Assembly (NCBI GenBank): GCA_001767195.1
Contig: MEKU01000005.1
Location: 48,733 to 92,980 of the forward strand
Direction of reading: 5' to 3'
Origin: Acidobacteria bacterium RIFCSPLOWO2_02_FULL_67_21
GTDB taxonomy: Bacteria > Acidobacteriota > Vicinamibacteria > Vicinamibacterales > UBA2999
Length of the DNA stretch: 44,248 bases
Below, piece by piece: positions 8,318-16,280 of the stretch. Within the stretch, counting starts at the first letter, position 1. Each line of letters opens with the position of its first letter. The translations under genes and the position numbers were made by a program. The notes beneath the pieces were generated by a model that did no database searches, was not told the DNA's origin, and worked only from the letters and a program-made list of their open reading frames with translations.

Positions 8318-9214
8318 ATGCCCTCCCCACCTCTTCTCGAGACACGACTGAACGGGCTCGTCCCCCATCGCCAGGGCAAGGTCCGCGACATCTACGACCT
8401 CGGCGACACTCTGCTCCTCATTGCCACCGACCGCATTTCGGCATTCGACTACGTGCTCGGCTCCGGCATCCCCGACAAGGGCCGGGTGCTGACGCAGCTG
8501 TCGGCGTTCTGGTTCGACCGTACCCGGCACCTGGTGCCGAACCAGGTGCTCGAGACCGACGTGCGCCGCTTCCCGGCCGAATTCCGCCCTCACGCCGACC
8601 TGCTGGCGGGCCGCTCGATGCTGGTGCGGAAGACGAACCCGGTCCCGGTGGAATGCGTGGCCCGGGGGTATCTCTCGGGGTCAGGATGGAAGGATTACGT
8701 CGCGACGGGTGCCGTCTGCGGCATCCCGCTGCCCTCAGGGCTGCGCGAGTCGGACCGGCTGCCCGAGCCGATCTTCACGCCGGCGACCAAGGCGACGAGC
8801 GGCCACGACATGAATATCAGCGAGTCGGAGGCGGCCCGGCTCATCGGCGGGCCGCTCATCGAGCGGCTTCGCGCGCTGACGCTCGAGCTGTACGGCTTCG
8901 GCGCCGCTCACGCGGAGCGCTGCGGCATCCTGCTGGCCGACACGAAATTCGAGTTCGGCCTGACGGGAGACGGCGACATCCTGCTGATCGACGAGGTGAT
9001 GACGCCCGACTCGTCGCGCTACTGGCCCACAGACCAGTACACCCCGGGCCGCGCGCAGCCGAGCTTCGACAAGCAGTTCGTGCGCGACTATCTCGAGCAG
9101 ATCAGGTGGAACAAGCAGCCGCCGGTGCCGACGCTCCCCGAGGACGTGGTGCTGCGCACGCGTGAGAAGTACTTCGAGGCGTACCGGCGCCTCGTCGGAA
9201 AGGAGCTCGACTGA
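8318..9214 (+). CDS. purC: Phosphoribosylaminoimidazole-succinocarboxamide synthase (SAICAR synthetase)
   Basis: Joins CAIR and aspartate with ATP to give SAICAR in purine synthesis. The 298-residue protein is the longer form seen in many bacteria and yeast. The N-terminal ATP-binding motif GKVRDIYDLGDTLLLIATD (about 20-38) and the following RISAFD are diagnostic, as are PVECVARGYLSGSGWKDY (about 109), DTKFEFG and LIDEVMTPDSSRYWP near residue 225. The ATG at 8318 begins a normal N-terminus (MPSPPLLETRLNG). The gene stands alone among purine genes here. Its TGA overlaps the ATG of the small Fis-type gene as TGATG, so the two are probably translated together. Confidence 0.96.
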   Translation: MPSPPLLETRLNGLVPHRQGKVRDIYDLGDTLLLIATDRISAFDYVLGSGIPDKGRVLTQLSAFWFDRTRHLVPNQVLETDVRRFPAEFRPHADLLAGRSMLVRKTNPVPVECVARGYLSGSGWKDYVATGAVCGIPLPSGLRESDRLPEPIFTPATKATSGHDMNISESEAARLIGGPLIERLRALTLELYGFGAAHAERCGILLADTKFEFGLTGDGDILLIDEVMTPDSSRYWPTDQYTPGRAQPSFDKQFVRDYLEQIRWNKQPPVPTLPEDVVLRTREKYFEAYRRLVGKELD

Positions 9215-9426
9215 TGCAGCTCCGCGATCAGCTCGAACGGCTCATCGAAGACCTCGTCGCCCGCGGTGTGCGCTACGAGGAGGCCCTCGGAGAATTCGAG
9301 AAGCGGTTCATCGCCCACGTGCTCACCCGCGCCGGCGGCAATCTCGGCAAAGCCGCCGAGCTGCTCGGCATGCACCGCAACACACTCAGCCGCAAGATCG
9401 CCGAGCACCGGCTCCGCCGCCCGTAA
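9214..9426 (+). CDS. Small Fis-type helix-turn-helix protein
   Basis: A 70-residue protein that is almost only a Fis/NtrC-type DNA-binding domain. A short N-terminal helical stretch (1-25) is followed by FEKRFIAHVLTRAGGN and the helix-turn-helix LGKAAELLGMHRNTLSRKI, the motif at the end of sigma-54 activators and in Fis. It has no receiver or ATPase domain, so it may act as a nucleoid or regulatory protein by itself. It starts inside the purC stop codon (TGATG), and its stop at 9424-9426 directly abuts the convergent methyltransferase stop. It is shorter than enteric Fis (98 residues). Confidence 0.85.
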   Translation: MQLRDQLERLIEDLVARGVRYEEALGEFEKRFIAHVLTRAGGNLGKAAELLGMHRNTLSRKIAEHRLRRP

Positions 9427-10461
9427 TCAGCGCTCTGCCTTCAGCGCCGCGACTTTCTGTTTCAGCGCTTTGACTCGAGCCTTCAGCCGCTCCAGTTCCA
9501 TATCGCGCGCCGCCGGCACGACCGAACCCCGCTCCTCCTGCCGGTCGACCTCCGGGTTCACCCACGACTGCACGCCGTCGACAAACCGGATCGGGCCGTA
9601 AGGCGTCACGGTCACTGACTGGCCCGGGTAATCGTGCAGGCATTCCCATCCGTGGTCGGTGAACAGCTGACGCAGCCCACGAGCGATGTCGGCGCCATGC
9701 GTGCCGGCGTGAACGCGCCGCACGTGCGTATTCAAACGGTGGATCGCGGCCGTGAGGACAGGCAGTTCAGCCCCCTGGACGTCGATGTCGATCAGATCGA
9801 CGACGGGAAATGGAACCAGCAGTTCGGCGAGGGAGATCGCGGGCACCCACAGGGGCCCGCGCGAGCCTTCAGATGGACGCGGCGGCCTGCCCAGCACGGA
9901 TCTGGCGCGCAACCGGCGCCGCTCGCGGACCGTGGGATACGGCGCATCGGCGCGCTCGGCAATGTACTGCCCGTAGTGCACGGTGGCGTCTCCGGCGTGG
10001 AACGGCACGAACCCTGCCTCGATGCCGACCGCTCCCCAGATCAGCTCGTGGTCGTCGGGGCGGAGGTCGTTGTCGATAAAATGGCGCCGCAGCCACGCCG
10101 CATGCGTCGGCTCGGCCTCGACCGCCACACAGTGCGCCTCCAGGCCTCTGGCTCGTGCGGCAAGTGCCCCCCGGACCGACCAGCGGCCGTATCCTGCGCC
10201 AAGCTCCACCATGACAAACGTGCCGTTGGCCTGCTCCACCGCTTCGAGCAGGTCGAGCCACTCGAAGTACTCCTCGTCGACGTCTGGCGTGGCGGGCGTG
10301 TCCTGTTCCTCCGGCGCGCCGCGCACGACGCCTGTGGCGGCCGGTGCCCACTCCGCCGGGGTGATGGCACCCCCGAACTCGATGAAATAGCCGGGCGGCA
10401 CCAGGCGACGGCGGCTCGGGACCCGGCGGACGGCCGGATGGTGCAGGACGGCGTGGGCCAT
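9427..10461 (-). CDS. FkbM-family methyltransferase
   Basis: Predicted SAM-dependent methyltransferase of 344 residues. The SAM-binding motif MVELGAGYGRWS lies near residue 104, an acidic post-I position (CVAVEAEP) near 135, and the FkbM signature DLIDIDVQGAELPVL near 222. Members methylate sugars or small metabolites; the substrate here is not known. The last 25 residues (DMELERLKARVKALKQ and on) form a short charged coiled coil, which may mediate dimer formation. The first 40 residues include an Arg-rich stretch. The ATG at 10461 is the first plausible start. The gene is divergent from groES and convergent with the Fis-type gene. Confidence 0.8.
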   Translation of the reverse strand: MAHAVLHHPAVRRVPSRRRLVPPGYFIEFGGAITPAEWAPAATGVVRGAPEEQDTPATPDVDEEYFEWLDLLEAVEQANGTFVMVELGAGYGRWSVRGALAARARGLEAHCVAVEAEPTHAAWLRRHFIDNDLRPDDHELIWGAVGIEAGFVPFHAGDATVHYGQYIAERADAPYPTVRERRRLRARSVLGRPPRPSEGSRGPLWVPAISLAELLVPFPVVDLIDIDVQGAELPVLTAAIHRLNTHVRRVHAGTHGADIARGLRQLFTDHGWECLHDYPGQSVTVTPYGPIRFVDGVQSWVNPEVDRQEERGSVVPAARDMELERLKARVKALKQKVAALKAER

Positions 10462-10513
10462 GGCGCACTGACACTAGCACCGGGGACTAGCATGGGGGCC
10501 GCGCGGGCACAGC

Positions 10514-10542
10514 TTGACGCGTTTGTTCGCAGCCGATACAAT
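10514..10542 (+). promoter_or_regulatory. Sigma-70 type promoter of groES-groEL
   Basis: TTGACG at 10514-10519 and TACAAT at 10537-10542 are separated by exactly 17 bases. Each hexamer matches the consensus at five of six positions. The last base of the -10 box is the first base of the CIRCE operator, so bound HrcA would cover the transcription start. Confidence 0.85.
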
Positions 10543-10568
10543 TAGCAGTTGCCTTGGCCGAGTGCTAA
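10542..10568. promoter_or_regulatory. CIRCE operator for HrcA
   Basis: Left half TTAGCAGTT (10542-10550), nine-base spacer, right half GAGTGCTAA (10560-10568). The right half matches the CIRCE consensus exactly; the left half has two changes from TTAGCACTC. The position over the start of groESL transcription is the classical one and implies control by HrcA, which is not encoded in this window. Confidence 0.92.
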
Positions 10569-10698
10569 CCAGCCGAGGCACAGTTCACCGGGTAGAGGTG
10601 CCCAGCGTCCGGCGGCCGCGCGAGCGGCGGCGGGCGATCAGGATTCAGCGACGGGGCCGCGCCCCGCGTCCAACAGAGCCAGTTTGGAGTCGACGCAC

Positions 10699-12626
<1,928 letters not shown>

Positions 12627-12664
12627 GGCTCAAGGCCCAAGCGCCCTAAATTAAGGCTCGACAA

Positions 12665-12700
12665 GGGCGGATCCGCAGTGCGCGGACCCGCCCTATTTTT
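12665..12700 (+). terminator. Intrinsic terminator of groES-groEL
   Basis: Twelve-base-pair GC stem with one mismatch (12665-12676 with 12682-12693), loop AGTGC, then TATTTTT. It lies 38 bases after the groEL stop. Its stem resembles the GGCGGGTCC/GGACCCGCC palindrome family, so the terminator may have grown from one of those elements. Confidence 0.9.
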
Positions 12701-12710
12701 CCGTGTGTGG

Positions 12711-12803
12711 GGCGGGTCCCGCCGCGAGTCTCGATCGCGGCCCTTCTCCTGACGTGGGGCGAGGCCGCCTCGAGTTTCGATTGCATCGAGCGGCGGACCC
12801 GCC
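12711..12803. repeat. Palindromic element with GGCGGGTCC/GGACCCGCC ends and two inner hairpins
   Basis: Perfect nine-base inverted ends (12711-12719, 12795-12803) enclose two further hairpins: GCCGCGA/TCGCGGC (12721-12727, 12735-12741) and an imperfect one around 12764-12795. The layout parallels the 73-base element at 39328-39400. There is no open frame in it. It fills the gap between the groEL terminator and yjbQ. Confidence 0.75.
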
Positions 12804-12809
12804 GACCCG

Positions 12810-13226
12810 TCACTCCCCCAGAACCTGTACGACGAGGTCCCTTCGGCGCGGGCGGGTGTCGAACTCGATCAGCACGACCTGCTGCCAGGTGCCGAGCGTC
12901 AGCACCCCGTCGATGATCGGGACGGTGATCGAGGGGCCGAGCAGCGCGGCGCGGACGTGGCTCGATCCGTTGTCGTCGCCCCAGCGCAGATGGTGAGCGT
13001 ATTGCCCGTCGCGGGGCGCCAGCGCCTCGAAGACCCGGTTCAAGTCCGCCACGGCGCCAGGCTCGAACTCGATCGTGGTCACGCCGGCCGTGGAGCCGAC
13101 GACGAATACCGTTGCCATGCCCGACCGAATCCCGGACGCCGCGACTGCTGCCGCAACCTGATCGGTCACGTCCCGCGTATCGCCCTGCCCTTTCGTGGAG
13201 ACTTCGACCTTCTGCGTCGCAACCAT
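12810..13226 (-). CDS. YjbQ-family protein (UPF0047)
   Basis: Member of the YjbQ/UPF0047 family; the E. coli protein has weak thiamine-phosphate synthase activity, and the physiological role is unsettled. From the ATG at 13226 the product has 138 residues, the usual size. Family features are STAGVTTIEFEPG (about 45-57), the stretch NGSSHVRAALLGPSITVP, then LGTWQQVVLIEFDTRPRRRD near the C-terminus. The usual HTT before AGVT is GST here, so one histidine often seen in the family is missing. An upstream ATG at 13238 would add four residues. The REP-like cluster lies directly upstream and the palindromic element directly downstream. Confidence 0.9.
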   Translation of the reverse strand: MVATQKVEVSTKGQGDTRDVTDQVAAAVAASGIRSGMATVFVVGSTAGVTTIEFEPGAVADLNRVFEALAPRDGQYAHHLRWGDDNGSSHVRAALLGPSITVPIIDGVLTLGTWQQVVLIEFDTRPRRRDLVVQVLGE

Positions 13227-13257
13227 GGCGCGCAGCATAACGCGGTATTCGCGGTCG

Positions 13258-13482
13258 TACGTAGTGCCGGGCTTCAGCCCGGCCGATGACCCGCTGGTGC
13301 AGTACGTAGTGTCCGGCTTTAGTCAGATTAGCCGGACTTGGCGCGTCCACGCGTACGCGCGCGGCGAGCCGGCTCGCGTCGCGGCGCAGGCGCGGCGGCA
13401 CTCAGGCCCGGCTGAAGCCGGGCACTACGTACAAAGCGGCGGGTGTCATTGGTCAGGCTGAAGCCGGGCACTACGTACGTAC
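13258..13482. repeat. REP-like cluster of four TACGTAGTGCCGGGCTTCAGCC copies
   Basis: Four copies of a 25-36 base palindromic unit fill most of the gap between yjbQ and the TonB gene. Two read forward (13258-13284, 13303-13338) and two reverse (13404-13431, 13453-13482). Each has a TACGTAGTG head and a GGCTTCAGCC-type hairpin. The second copy carries an extra TCAGAT in the loop. Head-to-head pairing of copies is typical of REP/BIME clusters moved by RAYT transposases, but no such gene is present here. Confidence 0.88.
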
Positions 13483-13487
13483 GGCGG

Positions 13488-14363
13488 CTACCGCAGCGTG
13501 AAGGTGAGTTCGATCGTGACGAGGACGGCCACCGGCTCGCCGAAGCGCGTCCCGGGGGCGAAGCGCCACTGCTTGGCCGCCTTCACCGCCTCCTGGTCGA
13601 GCCCGAAGGTCGGGTCCAGCGACTTGACGATATCGACGCGCCCGACGCTGCCATCGGGAAGCACCACACACTCGAGGAGCACCGTCCCCTGCACCTTCGC
13701 GCGCATGGCGTCGGCCGTGTACTGCGGCTTGACCTCCCGGACCACGCGCGGGTTGATGATCCCGCTGCCCGGACGATACACGCCGCCGCCGGTGCCGCCG
13801 CCGGACCCCTGGCCCAGGCCCGAGCCTATGCCAGCCCCCGCGCCCGTGCCGCGTCCGGACCCGGTCGACAACGAATCCGGGGCCGTGGATTCAATCACGC
13901 CAATCGTCGTTTCCGTGGCCGCCGCCAGCGTTTGCGCGGGGATGCTCAGCTGCTCGAGCGGCTGCTCCTCGGGCGTGGGCTCGGGCACGGGCTCCGGTTC
14001 GGGCGCCGCCGGCACGCTGACCTTTTCGCGACCGGGCAGCTCGGCCGGCTTCGGCGGCTCGGGCCGCTCGTTGCCGCCGCCGCCACCGCCGCCAGGTCCG
14101 GGTTCGGCAAGCCAGACCAGCTGCCGCCAGAATTGATCGGGGAGGACCGCCTCACGCACGCGGTCGGGCACGATCCAGAGGATCGCCGCCCAGAAGCCGA
14201 TGAGCAGCGCATGGCCGAGAATCGAGGCCCCGACGGCCCCCCCCAGCCGCTTACGCGGCATCTCGAACATGAAACGCACTTCGGCCGGACGGCTCTCATC
14301 GGGCCGCAGCGAGAGGTGCTCCGAGAACACCGGCGGGGCCGCGTGCGTGGGCTGGGGCGACAT
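13488..14363 (-). CDS. TonB-family energy transducer
   Basis: Protein of 291 residues with the TonB plan. A cytoplasmic N-terminus (1-40) precedes one membrane anchor (about 42-66, with SILGHALLIGFWAAILW). A Pro/Glu-rich periplasmic spacer (about 98-135) and a Gly/Ser-rich linker (about 165-195) lead to a C-terminal TonB domain (about 205-291, beginning VVREVKPQYTADAMRAK and ending in LVTIELTFTLR). It would carry proton-motive energy from ExbBD to outer-membrane receptors, or serve as a related envelope protein; no exbB, exbD or receptor is nearby. The long N-terminal cytoplasmic part is unusual for classical TonB and common in acidobacterial paralogues. A weak sigma-70 promoter lies at 14414-14442. 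Confidence 0.87.
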   Translation of the reverse strand: MSPQPTHAAPPVFSEHLSLRPDESRPAEVRFMFEMPRKRLGGAVGASILGHALLIGFWAAILWIVPDRVREAVLPDQFWRQLVWLAEPGPGGGGGGGNERPEPPKPAELPGREKVSVPAAPEPEPVPEPTPEEQPLEQLSIPAQTLAAATETTIGVIESTAPDSLSTGSGRGTGAGAGIGSGLGQGSGGGTGGGVYRPGSGIINPRVVREVKPQYTADAMRAKVQGTVLLECVVLPDGSVGRVDIVKSLDPTFGLDQEAVKAAKQWRFAPGTRFGEPVAVLVTIELTFTLR

Positions 14364-14413
14364 CAGGTCAGAAACCGACGCGTCGTAATCCGGTCGACTG
14401 ACGGTACAGATTC

Positions 14414-14442
14414 ATTCTCCCCACAGAAGCTCGGCGTCGCAA
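14414..14442 (-). promoter_or_regulatory. Possible sigma-70 promoter of the TonB-family gene
   Basis: On the minus strand TTGCGA (14442-14437) and GAGAAT (14419-14414) are 17 bases apart, four of six matches each, about 50 bases before the start at 14363. The match is modest. Confidence 0.35.
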
Positions 14443-14472
14443 CTGCAAATCCGATACCTCAGCAGGCCTGCC

Positions 14473-14979
14473 TCATTCCGGCCAGGTCCCTACCGCAACC
14501 TGACGCCCGCCCGACCGCCCCAGGACATCCCGGGCGCGGTCGACGGCATCCGGCTGAACGTGAGCGCCTACGAGAAACGCCCCGGCCCGAATCTGTGACT
14601 CCCAGGACTCGGCGGCGTCTCGCGCCAGGCCTGCGCCTTCGAGTATCCGGGCGATGCCGCCGGCGAGGTGCCCCGCCGCTTCGCCGAGGTCCGCGGCCAG
14701 CGGGCCGTCGGCCACGATCGGCCCGATGCCAGGCATCACCAGCGCGATCGCCGCCAGCAGGTGCCCGCCCAGCTCGCCGAGCCGCGACGCCCGCTCCGAA
14801 TCCTCCAGCTCCGACCCCGGAGACGCGCCGGCGGCGCGTGCGACCACGCCCTCCTCGTCGTGCGAGCGCGCCACGATCGACACGCGCTCGCGGGCGACGC
14901 CCATACTGCGAAGACCTCGTGCCGCAGCCGCCGCGGCGGTGGCATCGTCAAACAGCGCAAGAACGACGGGATGCGACAT
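14473..14979 (-). CDS. Putative general-stress-type protein (YflT-like)
   Basis: A 168-residue protein of uncertain function. The N-terminus (VVLALFDDATAAAAAARGL) looks like the beta-alpha start of the YflT/heat-induced stress fold, in which a ferredoxin-like half binds an unknown partner. The middle has a glycine-rich hydrophobic hairpin (GHLLAAIALVMPGIGPIVADGP, about 71-92), and the C-terminal half repeats the fold (AGAFLVGAHVQPDAVDRARDVL, about 131-152). The motif PGIGP followed by a Gly/Ala helix recurs in proteins annotated as general stress protein. Confidence in a gene is high; confidence in the family is moderate. It lies just downstream of the VWA gene, separated by the AATGCC hairpin. 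Confidence 0.75.
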   Translation of the reverse strand: MSHPVVLALFDDATAAAAAARGLRSMGVARERVSIVARSHDEEGVVARAAGASPGSELEDSERASRLGELGGHLLAAIALVMPGIGPIVADGPLAADLGEAAGHLAGGIARILEGAGLARDAAESWESQIRAGAFLVGAHVQPDAVDRARDVLGRSGGRQVAVGTWPE

Positions 14980-14996
14980 AGGGGGCTACTCTACAG

Positions 14997-15079
14997 AATG
15001 CCCAATGCTCAATGCAAAATGCCCAATGCACAAGAGTGCCGCTTGGTCATTAGGCATTCGGCATTGAGCGTTAGGCATT
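14997..15079. repeat. AATGCC word repeat forming a long hairpin
   Basis: Two 34-base arms (14997-15030, 15046-15079) made of AATGCCC/AATGCTC words pair with about six or seven mismatches around a 15-base loop. The right arm runs into the stop codon of the VWA gene (15078-15080). In the minus-strand transcript it is therefore a large hairpin directly after the VWA stop and before the stress-type gene. Confidence 0.8.
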
Positions 15080-15950
15080 ACCTCGTCATATACCCATCCC
15101 GCGCCCGCACGCGGAAGCCGGGTTTCTTGAGTACCACGCGGATGGACCGCCACTCCGGCCCGCCGGCTTCAGCCGGATCGACCGGGCTGTAGCCGAGCAG
15201 GTACTGATACCGCAGTTCGCGCGCGATCTCGGCCAGCGTCTTGTCGAGCTCCCGGACGTCGCGCAGCACGAACGAGCGGCCGCCGGTGAGCACGGCGAGC
15301 TCGGCCAGCAGCGGGGGCCGTGTCTTCCCGAACGCAATCGGATAGATCAGCGCCTGGCTGCGCCGGGCGCGCTCCACGACCTGCGCGGCGGTGGCGCGGC
15401 TGTAGCGGTCGACGCCGTCGGAGAAGACGATGAGCGCCTGGCGCCCCGGCTCGGGCTCGAGGCGGTCGAGCGAGGCGATCACCGCGTCATGCAGCGCCGT
15501 CGTGCTCCACGGGTCGAGTGCCCCGACAGCGCGAATCTGATTGAAGCGATCCATGGTCAGCGGCGCGATCACGTCCGCATCGCTACTGATGGCGACCACC
15601 ATCGAGCGATCGTCGGGCCTCAGCGCCTTGAGGAACGTCTGGGATGCCTGCTTCGCGAGCCGAAGCGGCTCGCCCGCCATGCTCCAGCTGCGGTCGACGC
15701 CGAGGGCCACGGTCAGCGGAAACTCCCCCGCCACGAACGCCGACACGTCCTGCCGCGCGTTGTTCTCGTATACCTCGAAGTCCGTCCGCTGAAGTCCGGT
15801 CACAGGCTCGCCCTTCGCGTCGGTGACCGTCGCATACACCTCGACGAGCTCGACCCCGGACGAGAATTGCGCAGCGTCCGGCGAATCCTGGGCGGCCAGG
15901 ACCGCCCCGGTCGCGGCAAGCGACGCGGCAATTGCGAGGAGTCTCGTCAT
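15078..15950 (-). CDS. Secreted VWFA-domain protein of the acidobacterial type
   Basis: Exported von Willebrand factor A protein of 290 residues. The start at 15950 gives a clear signal peptide (MTRLLAIAASLAATGAVLAAQ); the frame is open to 16091, but that region overlaps the divergent promoters. A beta-rich segment (about 33-72: VELVEVYATVTDAKG, then TGLQRTDFEVYENN) precedes the VWA fold, a combination characteristic of VWFA-related acidobacterial proteins. The metal-ion site DxSxS is present as DRSWS (86-90), so a divalent metal can probably bind. The C-terminal part (YQYLLGYSPVDPAEAGGPEW) is also typical. Its function is unknown, perhaps adhesion or protein assembly in the periplasm. It is the best taxonomic marker in the window. 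Confidence 0.9.
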   Translation of the reverse strand: MTRLLAIAASLAATGAVLAAQDSPDAAQFSSGVELVEVYATVTDAKGEPVTGLQRTDFEVYENNARQDVSAFVAGEFPLTVALGVDRSWSMAGEPLRLAKQASQTFLKALRPDDRSMVVAISSDADVIAPLTMDRFNQIRAVGALDPWSTTALHDAVIASLDRLEPEPGRQALIVFSDGVDRYSRATAAQVVERARRSQALIYPIAFGKTRPPLLAELAVLTGGRSFVLRDVRELDKTLAEIARELRYQYLLGYSPVDPAEAGGPEWRSIRVVLKKPGFRVRARDGYMTR

Positions 15951-16091
15951 GGTTGCGAAAAAGGCCGAGTTCCCCCGGGTGAATTCAAGATCCGTTCCGG
16001 ATCGACCCTCATGGTACAATCCGAGTTCGAGCACCCTCACATCGTCACGTACTGGCTGTACCCGGTAACTCGTAACCTCAAACGGTGACAC

Positions 16092-16244
16092 ATGGGCCGT
16101 ATCGGCATTCCGGAACTTCTGATCATCCTGGCCATCATCATCCTGATCTTCGGCGCCAGCCGGCTGCCTGAGATCGGCCGGGGCATCGGCAAGGGCATCC
16201 GGAACTTCAGAGACTCGATCAAAGAAGGCCCCGAGAAGTCGTAG
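16092..16244 (+). CDS. tatA: Sec-independent protein translocase TatA
   Basis: A 50-residue protein with the TatA plan: a short N-terminus (MGRIGIPE), a membrane helix (about 8-21, [14 protein letters not shown]), a hinge and an amphipathic helix ([19 protein letters not shown]) and a short charged tail. The residues [17 protein letters not shown] are the family hallmark. It forms the oligomeric pore part of the twin-arginine export machine. At 50 residues it is a short TatA, close to minimal forms; TatB would be longer. No tatC is near. It is divergent from the VWA gene, with a TACAAT at about 16014-16019 as a possible -10 box. It is followed by a short palindromic repeat before the convergent RNase R stop. 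Confidence 0.93.
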   Translation: MGRIGIPELLIILAIIILIFGASRLPEIGRGIGKGIRNFRDSIKEGPEKS

Positions 16245-16255
16245 CGCCGTGCCTG

Positions 16256-16280
16256 CCCGCCGTAGCGTTGCGAAGGCGGG
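16256..16280. repeat. CCGCCGTAGC..GCGAAGGCGG palindrome between convergent genes
   Basis: A 25-base hairpin (arms CCCGCC and GGCGGG) fills the gap between the tatA and rnr stops. The same unit, with one extra base and one change, lies inside the element at 39328-39400 (39366-39389). It could serve as a bidirectional transcription stop. Confidence 0.7.

Noticed and set aside
13195-13461. Short open frame across the REP-like cluster
   Set aside because: It consists mainly of repeat sequence, starts inside yjbQ and has no ribosome-binding site or family likeness.
13258-13482. Possible CRISPR array
   Set aside because: Only four units, in both orientations, with irregular spacing and no unique spacers of constant length. 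REP-like repeats explain it better.
13443-14981. Plus-strand frame of over 500 codons across the TonB-family and stress-type genes
   Set aside because: It crosses two separate minus-strand genes and the gap between them, and is low-complexity Arg/Pro sequence with no domain.
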